Positions 36,104 to 45,335 of a stretch of DNA of 64,000 bases are shown here, piece by piece (positions within the stretch are counted from its first letter, which is position 1; each line of letters opens with the position of its first letter). The DNA is from Planomicrobium stackebrandtii. GTDB taxonomy: Bacteria > Bacillota > Bacilli > Bacillales_A > Planococcaceae. The position numbers were made by a program, and so were the translations under genes. Where the stretch lies: positions 310,001 to 374,000 of the forward strand of contig NZ_JAUSWB010000005.1 of assembly GCF_030814955.1 (NCBI RefSeq), in the 5' to 3' direction. The notes under the pieces were generated by a model. The model searched no databases. It saw only the letters and a program-made list of their open reading frames with translations, and was not told the origin of the DNA.

Positions 36104-38500
36104 CTACATAACACTTTGTGAAGAAAGTCCGCTCGCCAGCAAAGCTGTAAATTTCTCGGCAGTCAGCGGCTTGCTGTAGAAATAGCCCTGGATTTCATCG
36201 CAGTCGAGTTCTTTCAGTAATGCCAGCTGCTCTTCGGTTTCCACACCTTCCGCAATGACTGACATGTCCAAGCTGTGGGCAATGAAAATCATGGCTTCAA
36301 CCAGTGCTTTGTCATCAAGGTTGGCAGCCATGTCTTGAACAAAAGGCTGAGCGATTTTCAAGTTGTTGAGTGGAAAGCGCTTCAGGTAGCTCAACGACGA
36401 GTAGCCGGTGCCAAAATCGTCGATGGCAATCTGCACGCCCAGTTGCCGCAATGCCTGCATGCGGAAAATAGCTTTTTCCGCGTCGTCAACGGCAACGCTT
36501 TCCGTAATTTCAAGTTCGAGCGAAGAAGCGGGAAAACCTGTTTGCTCAAGAGCCTGTTCGATGGTGTACAGCAAATCATCCTGCGCAAACTGCAGGGGCG
36601 ATAAATTCACAGCCAGTTTTAGCTGAGAAAAGCCTGCATCATGCCATTCTTTAGCCTGCCGGCAGGCTGTATAGAGCACCCATTCACCCATCGGCAGGAT
36701 CAGCCGTGTTTCTTCTGCCAAAGGAATAAACTCGCCTGGTGAAATAACGTCCCCGGCTGCTTTTTGCCAGCGAATCAATGCTTCCATGCCGATAATTTCT
36801 CCCGTTGAAGTCTGAACCTGCGGCTGATAGTGCAAGATAAATTCATCATAAGTAATTGCGCGGCGCAGATCATTTTCGAGTGCTATTTTTCTAGAGGAAG
36901 TAAAAGCCATTTCATCCGTAAAGAATTGGTAACTGTTCTTCCCATTTTCCTTTGCACGATACATGGCGCTGTCGGCGTGCTTCAGTAATTCTTCTGTAGT
37001 ATCACCATCTTTAGGAAAGACAGAGATGCCAATGCTCATTGAGATATGCAATTCCTGTTCATTGACAGTAAGCGGCATTGAAAGAGCAGACTGCAGTCTG
37101 TGGATCATTGGAACAATGTCGTTTTCGGTTTGGATATCGTTGAGAATTAACGTGAATTCATCGCCGCCCTGCCGGGAAATAACATCGTTGGACCGCAGGT
37201 TTTCACTGATTTTTTGCGAAAAACGCCGCAGCAGTAAATCCCCGAACTCATGGCCGAAAGTATCATTAACATTTTTAAACCGGTCCAAATCAATAAACAC
37301 AACGGCGACTTTTTTTGAACTTTGTGCCGCCTCAAATATGGAAGTTTCAAGCTTCTCCAAAAACAGCCGCCTGTTCGGCAACCCGCTCAGCACATCGTGA
37401 TAAGCCATGTGCTTCATCTGTTGCACAGCTTTTTCCAGCTGGTGGTTTTTGGAAGTAATTTCTTCCGTTCGCTGTTCAATTTTGTGCTCGAGCACGGAAG
37501 TCAGGCTGTGGTATTGGTATAACAGCTTTTGGTTGTTCCGCAAAGTAAAAATCTGTCTGGTGATCAACAGGAGAACAGAAGCTCCAGCGCCGGCAATCAG
37601 CCCGTTCATCTCCCCTCTTTGTTCAAAGATCATGACGACAAACAGCAGAATCATGCTGAAGTAAGGAAGGAGCAGCCGCAAAGTGATTTTTCCGTCAGGC
37701 AGTGCAATAGCGGTTTGCGAAACTGTTTCTTCTGAAGTTTCAAGTGCCTGCAAGCTGGCAAGTGCCATCAAGAGCAGGCCAAAAGACCACAGGGGATCGT
37801 ATAAATTACCGTAGCTGTAACTGCCGGCGATTGTTGAGTAGAGATGCACGTTATCCGCAATTACCTGCACGATCAACCCCGCCACAATCAAAGCCAGAAC
37901 ACGACGCGGGAAAAAGTGGAGAGAGCCGATGTAAAGGCTGATGGCCCCGAACAGCAGCAGCAAATCACCGACAGGGTAGCCGATCGATACAGCAAACAGC
38001 AGAGGAGTTGAAGAGCCTGCAACAAGGGGGGAAATTAGAAAATGCCAGCTGAGCGCTGTGGATACCGAGACAAGGACAGCCATATCAAAAAGAAATTTAA
38101 TCTGGTAGGCGCTCTCTTTCTTTTGCAAAATTTGATGAGCAAAAGCGGCTATGTAGAAAAACATCTGAAGAAAATAAAACAGATCTGGCCATCCTGGATA
38201 CGCGACTTCGCTATTTGTTGCGATGTGGCTGTATAGCCAAATACTTTCAGCAATCGTGTAGCTGAGGCATCCCAGTGAAGCCAAAAGCCAGAAATAGCGG
38301 TCCCTGCCGGCTGATTTCAAATAGACAGTGAGCAGGGTGATTGCAGCAGCCAAAGGAGCGATCCATGACAGTAAATGAAGGCCCAGCAATTGGCTGCTTC
38401 CGGTACCGCCAAATATAATCCAGCCATAATAGACAGAAATGTGAAGAAGGATAAAACCGGCGAACAGGTTTTTTGTTTTGGAAGGATTGATCTTCTTCAC
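36104..38500 (-). CDS. Membrane GGDEF-EAL cyclic di-GMP protein
   Basis: The 798-residue protein has about nine membrane helices (residues 10-315), a layout like the DUF4084-type sensors of Bacillus EAL proteins. A short coiled coil, a GGDEF domain (about 370-530) and an EAL domain (about 545-790) follow. GGDEF is intact (RQGGDEFTLI) and an I-site is present (RSND, five residues before GGDEF), so the cyclase would be feedback-inhibited. EAL motifs are complete (EALIRW, EITES, DDFGTG, KIAQPF in place of KID, EGVETEEQ, QGYFYSKP). The KID Asp is Ala, which may weaken hydrolysis. The start is a GTG with only a weak ribosome binding site. Confidence 0.9.
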   Translation of the reverse strand: MKKINPSKTKNLFAGFILLHISVYYGWIIFGGTGSSQLLGLHLLSWIAPLAAAITLLTVYLKSAGRDRYFWLLASLGCLSYTIAESIWLYSHIATNSEVAYPGWPDLFYFLQMFFYIAAFAHQILQKKESAYQIKFLFDMAVLVSVSTALSWHFLISPLVAGSSTPLLFAVSIGYPVGDLLLLFGAISLYIGSLHFFPRRVLALIVAGLIVQVIADNVHLYSTIAGSYSYGNLYDPLWSFGLLLMALASLQALETSEETVSQTAIALPDGKITLRLLLPYFSMILLFVVMIFEQRGEMNGLIAGAGASVLLLITRQIFTLRNNQKLLYQYHSLTSVLEHKIEQRTEEITSKNHQLEKAVQQMKHMAYHDVLSGLPNRRLFLEKLETSIFEAAQSSKKVAVVFIDLDRFKNVNDTFGHEFGDLLLRRFSQKISENLRSNDVISRQGGDEFTLILNDIQTENDIVPMIHRLQSALSMPLTVNEQELHISMSIGISVFPKDGDTTEELLKHADSAMYRAKENGKNSYQFFTDEMAFTSSRKIALENDLRRAITYDEFILHYQPQVQTSTGEIIGMEALIRWQKAAGDVISPGEFIPLAEETRLILPMGEWVLYTACRQAKEWHDAGFSQLKLAVNLSPLQFAQDDLLYTIEQALEQTGFPASSLELEITESVAVDDAEKAIFRMQALRQLGVQIAIDDFGTGYSSLSYLKRFPLNNLKIAQPFVQDMAANLDDKALVEAMIFIAHSLDMSVIAEGVETEEQLALLKELDCDEIQGYFYSKPLTAEKFTALLASGLSSQSVM

Positions 38501-39020
38501 CTCATTTTTAGTAGCGGAATTTGAAAAGAACTATTGGAATTTAACAAATTCACTCATATTTCTTTTCATTATAAAGAAGTTTTTCGTATAAAGAAATATA
38601 AATATTACAGATAATAACAATTTTGTGTAAATAATTATTCATTAATTTTCATATATAAAGTCTAATGGCCTATTTAAACAGAAGGTACTTTTATATGGTT
38701 CACAGCAAAGAAGCCTACTTTAATGCGGAATAACAAGATAGCATTGCTGGATAACCATATATAATTGTTATAAAAATTATTAGTAGTTATCAATAAAAAA
38801 TGGTTAAGTGAAATGTTGATGTGTGGATGAAATGGAAGCACAGCCCATACGGAAAATTATCGTTTCGGCTGTGCTTTTTTTGAAAGTGATTTTTTCTAAG
38901 CGGCTTTAAGAATTAAAACATTTATAAACTAAAGGATATTTAACCAGTGCTATGGAATACATAAAAGGCGCGTATAATAAACTTAATTTTCAAACAGTGG
39001 GTCATGTTAGGGGGAGAGTC
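38501..39020. other. Intergenic region with an unassigned terminator
   Basis: AT-rich sequence. AGCACAGCC (38837-38845) and GGCTGTGCT (38867-38875), followed by a T run to 38881, form a plus-strand terminator that follows no gene in this direction. It may end a small RNA transcribed from about 38650-38840, or be a remnant. A plus-strand ATG at 38952 is in frame with the next gene but has no ribosome binding site. Confidence 0.4.
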
Positions 39021-39809
39021 ATGAACGAAGGGGTCTACGAAGTGTTTGCGATCAAATATGCTGCAAGAGAAGCGAGGGCATCTGAACATTTTTATGGCAG
39101 GAGCGATCCCCATGAAGATGGTTCCATGCCGATGGATTATTTTATCTGGGTCGCGAAATCCAATACGCATACGGTTGTCATTGACGCCGGATTCACTGAA
39201 GCGGTGGCGGTTCGAAGAAAGCGTGACTTTTTAAGATGCCCCATTGAAACCTTGGGCAGTTTGGGCATCAAAACGGAAGATGTCAACCATGTCATCGTGA
39301 CGCATATGCATTACGACCATATCGGGAATCTGGAAAAGTTCCCGGTTGCCCAGTTCATTCTGCAGGAAGCCGAGATGATGTTTTGGACAGGAAAGAACGC
39401 TTGCCGCAAGGAGTTTAGGCAATTGGTGGAAGTGGAAGACGTCTTGCTTCTGGTTAAAGAAAACCTGGAAGGCCGCGTGGATTTCGTGTCTGGCATTAAA
39501 GAAATTGTACCGGGCATCACGGTATACGGGACAGGCGGCCATTCAGCGGGTCTGCAATTCGTCAAAGTGCAAACTGTGGAAGGAAACGTCATCCTAATGT
39601 CCGATGTCAGCCATTTCTATGCAAATTTTGAACAAGACCGTCCTTATCCAATTATCCATGATCTATCGAAAATGTATGAGGCATTCGATCTGGTCCTTTC
39701 GGTGAGTGATGAGGCAACCATTCTGGTCCCGGGCCATGACCCGAAAGTGATGGAAAGGTTCCCGGCACCGAGTCCTGAGCTTGAAGGAATTATTGTACGG
39801 ATATCGTGA
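39021..39809 (+). CDS. Metallo-beta-lactamase-fold N-acyl homoserine lactonase family protein
   Basis: The 262-residue protein has the dinuclear zinc motif THMHYDHIGN, downstream ligands in GTGGHSAG and SDVSH, and the C-terminal PGHDP. It matches AiiA/AttM-like lactonases, which open acyl-homoserine lactone rings, although many members have other substrates. The ATG at 39021 is chosen because of TTAGGGGGAG just before it. The aldo/keto reductase gene begins 32 bases after its stop, so the two are probably cotranscribed. Confidence 0.85.
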   Translation: MNEGVYEVFAIKYAAREARASEHFYGRSDPHEDGSMPMDYFIWVAKSNTHTVVIDAGFTEAVAVRRKRDFLRCPIETLGSLGIKTEDVNHVIVTHMHYDHIGNLEKFPVAQFILQEAEMMFWTGKNACRKEFRQLVEVEDVLLLVKENLEGRVDFVSGIKEIVPGITVYGTGGHSAGLQFVKVQTVEGNVILMSDVSHFYANFEQDRPYPIIHDLSKMYEAFDLVLSVSDEATILVPGHDPKVMERFPAPSPELEGIIVRIS

Positions 39810-39841
39810 TTGATTGGAGAACGATCAAAGGGGGAAAGACG

Positions 39842-40810
39842 ATGGACTATGAAACACTTGGCAATACTGGGATTCAAGTATCAAAGCTGTGTTTTGGGAC
39901 GATGTCGTTCGGTGGGAACGCCGACGAAGAAACCTCGCGTGTCATGTTTAACCGATGCCGGGAAGAAGGCATCAACTTTTTCGACTGCGCCAATGTCTAC
40001 AATAAAGGGGTATCAGAAGAGATACTGGGCAGATGCATTGCGGACAGCCGGAACGATATCGTCTTGACGACGAAAGTCAATGGAGCCACTGGGCCCGGCA
40101 TTAACAATAAAGGATTGTCCCGCCGGCATATGATGCTGGAAGTTGAAAACAGCCTGAAGCGATTAAAGACGGACCGAATTGAGTTTTACTTTGTCCACGC
40201 TTTCGATCCACTGACGCCGATTGAAGAAACCTTACGGACCATGGATGACCTTCAGCGCCAAGGGAAAATACTTTATCCTGCAGTAAGCAATTGGGCTGCT
40301 TGGCAAATCGCCACCGCTCTAGGCATCTCGGCCAAAGAAAGCCTGGCCCGTTTCGAATGTGTGCAGCCGATGTACAACCTGGTGAAACGGCAGGCAGAAG
40401 TGGAAATTCTGCCGCTTGCTGCTGCAGAGAATATGGGAGTGATTTCCTATAGTCCGCTGGGCGGCGGCTTGTTGACCGGGAAATATGCAGGCGGTAAAAA
40501 ACCGGAACAGGCCAGGCTGGTCGTGCAGAAAAATTACCAGAAACGATATGCTGATAATTCCTATTTTGAGACCGCCGACCGCTTCGCGCAATATGCAGCT
40601 GAGCGGGAAATGCATCCGGCCACACTCGCCGTTGCCTGGGTCATGTCCAATCCTGACGTTACCGCACCGATTATCGGAGCCCGCAGTCTTGAGCAACTGG
40701 AGCCTTCTCTTGCAGCGTTGAAAATCGACATGACACCGGAGTGGCGACAGGAAATCTCGGGATTATCGGCAGCACCGCCTTCGGCAACGGATCGATCGGA
40801 AGAAGGGTAA
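39842..40810 (+). CDS. Aldo/keto reductase
   Basis: The 322-residue barrel enzyme has the family start YETLGNTGIQVSKLCFGTMSFGG, the catalytic Asp/Tyr region (FFDCANVYNKG), and the C-terminal NADP-binding IIGARSLEQLEPSL. It probably reduces aldehydes or ketones with NADPH. The ATG at 39842 follows AAGGGGG. Its coupling to a lactonase-like gene suggests a shared small-molecule pathway, but the substrate is unknown. A terminator follows. Confidence 0.92.
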   Translation: MDYETLGNTGIQVSKLCFGTMSFGGNADEETSRVMFNRCREEGINFFDCANVYNKGVSEEILGRCIADSRNDIVLTTKVNGATGPGINNKGLSRRHMMLEVENSLKRLKTDRIEFYFVHAFDPLTPIEETLRTMDDLQRQGKILYPAVSNWAAWQIATALGISAKESLARFECVQPMYNLVKRQAEVEILPLAAAENMGVISYSPLGGGLLTGKYAGGKKPEQARLVVQKNYQKRYADNSYFETADRFAQYAAEREMHPATLAVAWVMSNPDVTAPIIGARSLEQLEPSLAALKIDMTPEWRQEISGLSAAPPSATDRSEEG

Positions 40811-40830
40811 AGGTTTAACGGAAGAGGAGG

Positions 40831-40868
40831 AGGACTTGTCCCTTGCTATTAAGGGGGGAGTCCTTTTT
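40831..40868 (+). terminator. Terminator of the lactonase-reductase unit
   Basis: AGGACT and AGTCCT plus an inner CCC/GGG stem, followed by five T residues. Confidence 0.75.
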
Positions 40869-40973
40869 CGTTTTTCTGGTTTATGAAAACAGCGAATTTG
40901 TAAGTGATGCCGAAAAGCGGGATACTAAGCTTGTATGGAGTAAATACACCATAGTTATTGAAGGAGGATTTTC

Positions 40974-41507
40974 ATGTCGATTTATTCGTACCAGACAAAA
41001 TTATCAAATGGGGAAAAAATAGATTTCGGAACTTTGAAAGGCGAGGTCCTATTGTTCGTCAACACCGCCAGTAAATGCGGATTGACCCCCCAATACGAAG
41101 AATTGGAAGGATTGTACAAAGCGCATAAAGAAAAAGGCTTTGAAATCATCGGGTTTCCATGCGATCAGTTCGGGGGACAGGAGCCTGGCACGGACGAAGA
41201 AATAATGGAGTTCTGTTCAACCAATTTTGGTGTCAGTTTTCCGCTTGCCCAAAAAATCGAAGTAAATGGCGAAAATGCTCATCCGATATATCAGTATTTG
41301 CGCAGCCAGGCTGCGGCGGATGAGGAATTTGACGAGGCGGGTGCTTTGCAAAGAGAAGACCGCGACATGGTGGAAAGCTCTGATATCCAATGGAATTTCA
41401 CCAAATTCCTGGTAGACCGTAAAGGGAATGTGGTGCATCGCTTTGCGCCGACAGTCAAACCGAAAGAGATGGAACGCATCATTGAGCAGCTTGTGAAAGA
41501 AGCTTGA
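40974..41507 (+). CDS. bsaA: Glutathione peroxidase family thiol peroxidase
   Basis: The 177-residue protein has NTASKCGLTPQYEELE with the peroxidatic cysteine, then FPCDQFGGQEPGT and the tryptophan-containing IQWNFTKFLVDR. This is the bacterial BsaA/GPx type that uses cysteine, probably with thioredoxin or bacillithiol as reductant since Bacillales lack glutathione. The ATG follows GAAGGAGG. Its 3' end overlaps the 3' end of the opposite RidA gene by 29 bases. Confidence 0.93.
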   Translation: MSIYSYQTKLSNGEKIDFGTLKGEVLLFVNTASKCGLTPQYEELEGLYKAHKEKGFEIIGFPCDQFGGQEPGTDEEIMEFCSTNFGVSFPLAQKIEVNGENAHPIYQYLRSQAAADEEFDEAGALQREDRDMVESSDIQWNFTKFLVDRKGNVVHRFAPTVKPKEMERIIEQLVKEA

Positions 41508-42006
41508 TGAATAGGATAGAAGAAAGCAGAAAACCAAAAGCAAGGCTGAACGGATACCCGCTCAGCCTTGCTTTTTTCTTTTGTCTCCATAAAAAAAGAT
41601 CTTCGTGATAAACTTTAGCGGCCCAAATCTCAATTTCAATTTTGATTTCAGGCCAGCCCAATTCCGTGATGTACCCAACAGTCATTGCAGGATACTCCCC
41701 GCCGAACAATTTTGACCACTCGGAGTACATGAACTCCCAATCAATCTTCTCGGTTGCCCATATGTTCACTTTGATGATGTCACCGGCGGTTAACTGCTCG
41801 GAAGCCAGCACTTTTCGTATATTGGCGAAGGTATTGATAAGTTGCTGATTAAAGCTCTCTGGAAGTTTCCCGCTGAGATCCACGCCAATTTGACCGGAAG
41901 TTACATACAGTTCGGCATTTCTCGGTATTTTGGTGATGTGACTGTAATTGCCGACAGGTTTTGGCATGTTCTCAGGATTTCGTCGTGTGATTTTGCTGTT
42001 GTCCAT
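41479..42006 (-). CDS. RidA/YjgF-family protein with a run-on C-terminus
   Basis: The first 130 residues match RidA proteins (SGQIGVDLSGKLPESF, then IKIEIEIWAAK at the usual end). RidA deaminates reactive enamines and imines, with trimer interfaces at the conserved arginine. The usual stop is missing: the frame continues for about 45 residues, through the hairpin terminator at 41537-41577 and into the peroxidase gene. The tail is hydrophobic (GFLLSSILFIKLL) only because it is read from terminator and antisense sequence. A TAA-to-TAT change right after WAAKV could explain it. The start has AAAGGCGG upstream. Confidence 0.82.
   Translation of the reverse strand: MDNSKITRRNPENMPKPVGNYSHITKIPRNAELYVTSGQIGVDLSGKLPESFNQQLINTFANIRKVLASEQLTAGDIIKVNIWATEKIDWEFMYSEWSKLFGGEYPAMTVGYITELGWPEIKIEIEIWAAKVYHEDLFLWRQKKKARLSGYPFSLAFGFLLSSILFIKLLSQAAQ
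41537..41577. terminator. Bidirectional terminator inside the run-on ridA frame
   Basis: AAAGCAAGGCTGA pairs with TCAGCCTTGCTTT. The plus-strand side has the longer T run and ends the peroxidase transcript. Confidence 0.88.
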
Positions 42007-42183
42007 TTGAATTTTCCGCCTTTCTGGGTGGTTGAAAGGTTAGCAACTGAATTTTTTTACCTAATTGTAATTATTCCATAGTGCACTATACTGCAACTTC
42101 TTACAAAAGAGTCTTAATCTGCTTTGTTCAGATTAAGCTTTTTCGCATGCGCGTAGTTTTGAATTCTACCGAGCTTGTCCACC

Positions 42184-43059
42184 TTACTGCTTCATCATCA
42201 TCCCATCCAGCGGGCGCTCCATCTGCAATTCCATCCATACAGCGGTATCGATGAGTCCTTGGAGGTCCATTCCAGTTTCGATGCCCATGCCGACAAACAT
42301 ATTGACCATATCTTCGGTGCAGACATTGCCGACGGCTTTCGGCGCAAAAGGACAGCCGCCCAGACCGCCGATTGAGGAATCGAAGCAGCGGATTCCCGAT
42401 TGATAGCCCGCTAATACATTTGCCAACCCCAACCCTCTTGTATTGTGAAAGTGGAGGCCGAGTTTAATGTCATTTCCGTACTGCTTCTGGAATTCCTGAA
42501 CCAAATGACTCACTTGGAGGGGAGTGGCCAGCCCGGTTGTGTCGGCCAATGTTATTTCGGTTGCGCCTGCTTTGACGAAGGTCTCGGCTATTTCCAGCAC
42601 CCGGTTAACAGGAACATCTCCAGAAAATGGACAGCCGAAAGCTGTGCCGAGAACGCCTGCTACTGTTTTCTTCGCATCAGCCGCTTCTTTTATGACCTTC
42701 ACTAGCTCCGCTACATTCTGATCAACGGTTTTTCTGGCATTTTTTAAATTGAAGGCATCGCTGGTTGCCGTTACAACATGATAACTGTCGACAGCTGTTT
42801 CCAACGCTCTCTTCAAACCGGAATAGCTCAAGACAAGACCTGCATAGGAAACGCCGTCAAGCCGGGGAACTAGCTTCATGACTTCTTCAGCGTCAGCCAT
42901 TTGCGGAACAACTTTCGGATTTACAAATGATACTGCTTCTATTTTTTTGGCGCCTGCATCGATCAGTTTGGTGATCATATCAACTTTTTGGTCAGTGGTG
43001 ACCAGTTTCTTTTCATTCTGCAGTCCGTCACGAGGACCCACTTCACAAATTTCAATCAT
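42184..43059 (-). CDS. HMG-CoA lyase family enzyme, possibly (R)-citramalyl-CoA lyase
   Basis: The 291-residue DRE-TIM metallolyase has VGPRDGLQNEKK at the N-terminus, the metal ligands in LHFHNTRG and the C-terminal catalytic GGLGGCPFAPKAVGNV. HMG-CoA lyases split HMG-CoA into acetyl-CoA and acetoacetate, while a subgroup described in Chloroflexus splits (R)-citramalyl-CoA into acetyl-CoA and pyruvate. No leucine-degradation genes (acyl-CoA dehydrogenase, biotin carboxylase) are near. The divergent CoA-transferase and LeuCD genes favour the citramalyl-CoA reaction. It starts in the regulator stop codon (TAATG). Confidence 0.88.
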   Translation of the reverse strand: MIEICEVGPRDGLQNEKKLVTTDQKVDMITKLIDAGAKKIEAVSFVNPKVVPQMADAEEVMKLVPRLDGVSYAGLVLSYSGLKRALETAVDSYHVVTATSDAFNLKNARKTVDQNVAELVKVIKEAADAKKTVAGVLGTAFGCPFSGDVPVNRVLEIAETFVKAGATEITLADTTGLATPLQVSHLVQEFQKQYGNDIKLGLHFHNTRGLGLANVLAGYQSGIRCFDSSIGGLGGCPFAPKAVGNVCTEDMVNMFVGMGIETGMDLQGLIDTAVWMELQMERPLDGMMMKQ

Positions 43060-43727
43060 TAGACTTCCCCTTTCGATAACTCTATTTTCGGGTTGGCCAT
43101 CTGGACCAGGACATCATCCCGGCCTTGATAGATGTGCTCCTGCATGGCGATTTTCGCACGTTCCGGTTCCCGGTTCTCAATCGCTTTCAAAATAGTCTTA
43201 TGCACTTCCAATGAACGAAGAAGCTGGCGTTCGTTATACCAATAAAATGAACGGAAGATCAAAGGGACGACAACAACTTTGGAAATATGGGACCTGAGGT
43301 GCTCGTTTTTCGTCGCTTTGAAAATTTCTTCATGGAACTCCTGATTGGCTTGCTGAATGTTTTTTATGGTGGAGATATCGGATCTTTTCAGTTCGCTGAT
43401 GGCTTGCTCATAAGCTGTATTTTTTTCATGCATAAACTGCAGTTCTTCTTTGGTGCGGTTTAAAGCGGCTTCGCCGGCGCCATGACTTTCCAGCAATGCA
43501 CGCAAATTATAAATTTGGCGGATGTCTTCGATGGAAAACTCCTTGACGATATAACCTCTGCGTTTAAATGGAATAATCAGCCCGTCCGATTCCAGTTGTT
43601 TAATGGCATCCCGGATCGGGGTTCGGCTCACTTGCAGTGATTCCGCAAGAGCTTCTTCTGTTAAACGCTTGCCTGGCTCATATTCTCCGATAATGATTGC
43701 GTTCTTGATCGCGTTATACGGGTTCAT
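43059..43727 (-). CDS. GntR-family (FadR/FCD) regulator of the C5-acid genes
   Basis: The 222-residue protein has a GntR winged helix (LAESLQVSRTPIRDAIKQLESDGLI) and an all-helical FCD effector domain of about 140 residues, which in this family often binds carboxylic acids through metal. It overlaps the lyase gene by one base. Palindromic TGTATACA boxes lie just before its own start (43747) and at the promoter of the divergent CoA-transferase operon (43863), so it very probably controls both directions. Confidence 0.9.
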   Translation of the reverse strand: MNPYNAIKNAIIIGEYEPGKRLTEEALAESLQVSRTPIRDAIKQLESDGLIIPFKRRGYIVKEFSIEDIRQIYNLRALLESHGAGEAALNRTKEELQFMHEKNTAYEQAISELKRSDISTIKNIQQANQEFHEEIFKATKNEHLRSHISKVVVVPLIFRSFYWYNERQLLRSLEVHKTILKAIENREPERAKIAMQEHIYQGRDDVLVQMANPKIELSKGEV

Positions 43728-43746
43728 ATAATCTCCTCACTTTTAA

Positions 43747-43764
43747 TTTATTGTATACAATAAA
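43747..43764. promoter_or_regulatory. GntR operator before the regulator gene
   Basis: TTTATTGTATACAATAAA is a perfect 18-bp palindrome 20 bases upstream of the regulator start. Confidence 0.8.
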
Positions 43765-43855
43765 AAACGCAACAGCAAACTATAATCAATTTACTATGAA
43801 TATAAATGTGTTTTCGGTATTTATAGCTATTAAATTACTAAGGATGAAAAATGAG

Positions 43856-43874
43856 TTGACCTACTGTATACAAT
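43856..43874 (+). promoter_or_regulatory. Promoter and second GntR operator before the CoA-transferase operon
   Basis: A -35 box TTGACC (43856-43861) is followed directly by ACTGTATACAAT (43863-43874), which shares the TGTATACA core with the first operator. The -10 box near 43879 is weak, which suits a regulated promoter. Confidence 0.65.
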
Positions 43875-44050
43875 GTGATAGTTTTTAATCAATTGCTAAA
43901 TTGTTAGAAAATTATGTTTTTAACTTTGGATCTTTCGAAGAAATCGCAGTTAGCAGCAATTGAAAAAGACGAAGGCTATACCAGAAAAGAAAGCGCTCTC
44001 AGTAGAGGCTTGTTTCAAGGCTACAGAATTATACCTCGGAGGTGCAATGG

Positions 44051-45316
44051 ATGACAACAGATAATCACACAATGGAAGCAGATGGAACGACTCTTGGTAC
44101 GGCGACGATGAACGAACAACAAGAAAGATCGCCACTCGAAGGAATCCGGGTGCTGGAACTGGGGACATTGCTTGCGGGCCCATTTACCGGACGCATGCTT
44201 GGAGATTTTGGAGCGGAAATCATCAAGATTGAAGCACCGGACAAAGCGGACCCGATGAGGCAATGGGGGCAGCAAAAAGACGGTGAAGGACTTTGGTGGC
44301 CGATCCAGTCACGCAACAAAAAATCTGTGACGTTAAACTTGAGGACCCAAGAAGGACAGAACATTTTCAGGGATCTGGTCAAAGAAGCGGATATAGTCAT
44401 CGAAAATTTCCGGCCGGGCACCATGGAAAAATGGAATCTTTCTTATGAAGAATTATCTGAGATCAACCCCCGGATCATCATGACACGCACATCAGGCTAC
44501 GGGCAAACTGGGCCTTACCACAAACGCGCTGGATTTGGCAGTGTGGGTGAAGCGATGGGCGGTATCCGCCACGTGACCGGATTTCCTGACAGGGCACCTT
44601 CGAGAATCGGAGTTTCGCTGGGAGATACGTTAGCGGCACTGTTCGCGACGATCGGTACATTGACCGCATTGAATGAACGGCATTTCTCAGGAAAAGGGCA
44701 AATGGTCGACACGGCCATATATGAGTCAGTGTTTTCGGTTATGGAAAGCACCATCCCTGATTATCTGCTGGCGGGTTATGTGCGTGAGCGGATGGGGAAT
44801 ATTCTTCCGGGTGTGGCACCGTCTAATATTTACCTGACGAAAGAAAATACCTATGTGGTCATCGGTGGAAATGCAGATGGGGTTTTCAAAAGGCTTTGTG
44901 AAGCGATGGGGCAGCCGGAATTGTTTGAAAGCCCGAAATACCATACGCATCATGCCAGAAGCGAGCATATGACAGAGCTTGACCAATTAATTGAGAAATG
45001 GACGAAATCCATAAATACGAAAGAGCTGCTGGAAATACTGGCAGAGAAAGGGGTTCCGTCCGGGCGCATCTATTCAGCGAAAGATATTGTGGAAGATCCG
45101 CATTATGCAGCGAGAGACATGATCATCAAAACGGAGCATCCGGTCCTCGGTGAATTTCCGATGCCTGGCGTAGTCCCGAAACTTAGCAGGACTCCTGGAA
45201 AAGTGAAGCATGTGGGAGCTGAATCCATCGGCAAAGACAACGCCGCCGTTTATGGAAAATTGTTGAACTATGATGAAGAAAAACTGAAGGACTTAAAGGA
45301 CCACCAAATTATCTGA
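44051..45316 (+). CDS. CaiB/BaiF (class III) CoA-transferase
   Basis: The 421-residue protein has the class III signature [45 protein letters not shown] and [15 protein letters not shown]. The catalytic aspartate is likely the one in [11 protein letters not shown]. These enzymes move CoA between carboxylic acids, and relatives act on malate, citramalate, itaconate and mesaconate. ATG 44051 is chosen over a GTG at 44042 because CGGAGG lies 8 bases before it. It is the first gene of the operon, so the imported acid is likely activated with succinyl-CoA or acetyl-CoA. Confidence 0.9.
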   Translation: MTTDNHTMEADGTTLGTATMNEQQERSPLEGIRVLELGTLLAGPFTGRMLGDFGAEIIKIEAPDKADPMRQWGQQKDGEGLWWPIQSRNKKSVTLNLRTQEGQNIFRDLVKEADIVIENFRPGTMEKWNLSYEELSEINPRIIMTRTSGYGQTGPYHKRAGFGSVGEAMGGIRHVTGFPDRAPSRIGVSLGDTLAALFATIGTLTALNERHFSGKGQMVDTAIYESVFSVMESTIPDYLLAGYVRERMGNILPGVAPSNIYLTKENTYVVIGGNADGVFKRLCEAMGQPELFESPKYHTHHARSEHMTELDQLIEKWTKSINTKELLEILAEKGVPSGRIYSAKDIVEDPHYAARDMIIKTEHPVLGEFPMPGVVPKLSRTPGKVKHVGAESIGKDNAAVYGKLLNYDEEKLKDLKDHQII

Positions 45317-45335
45317 CCGAAAGAAGGAAGCTGCT

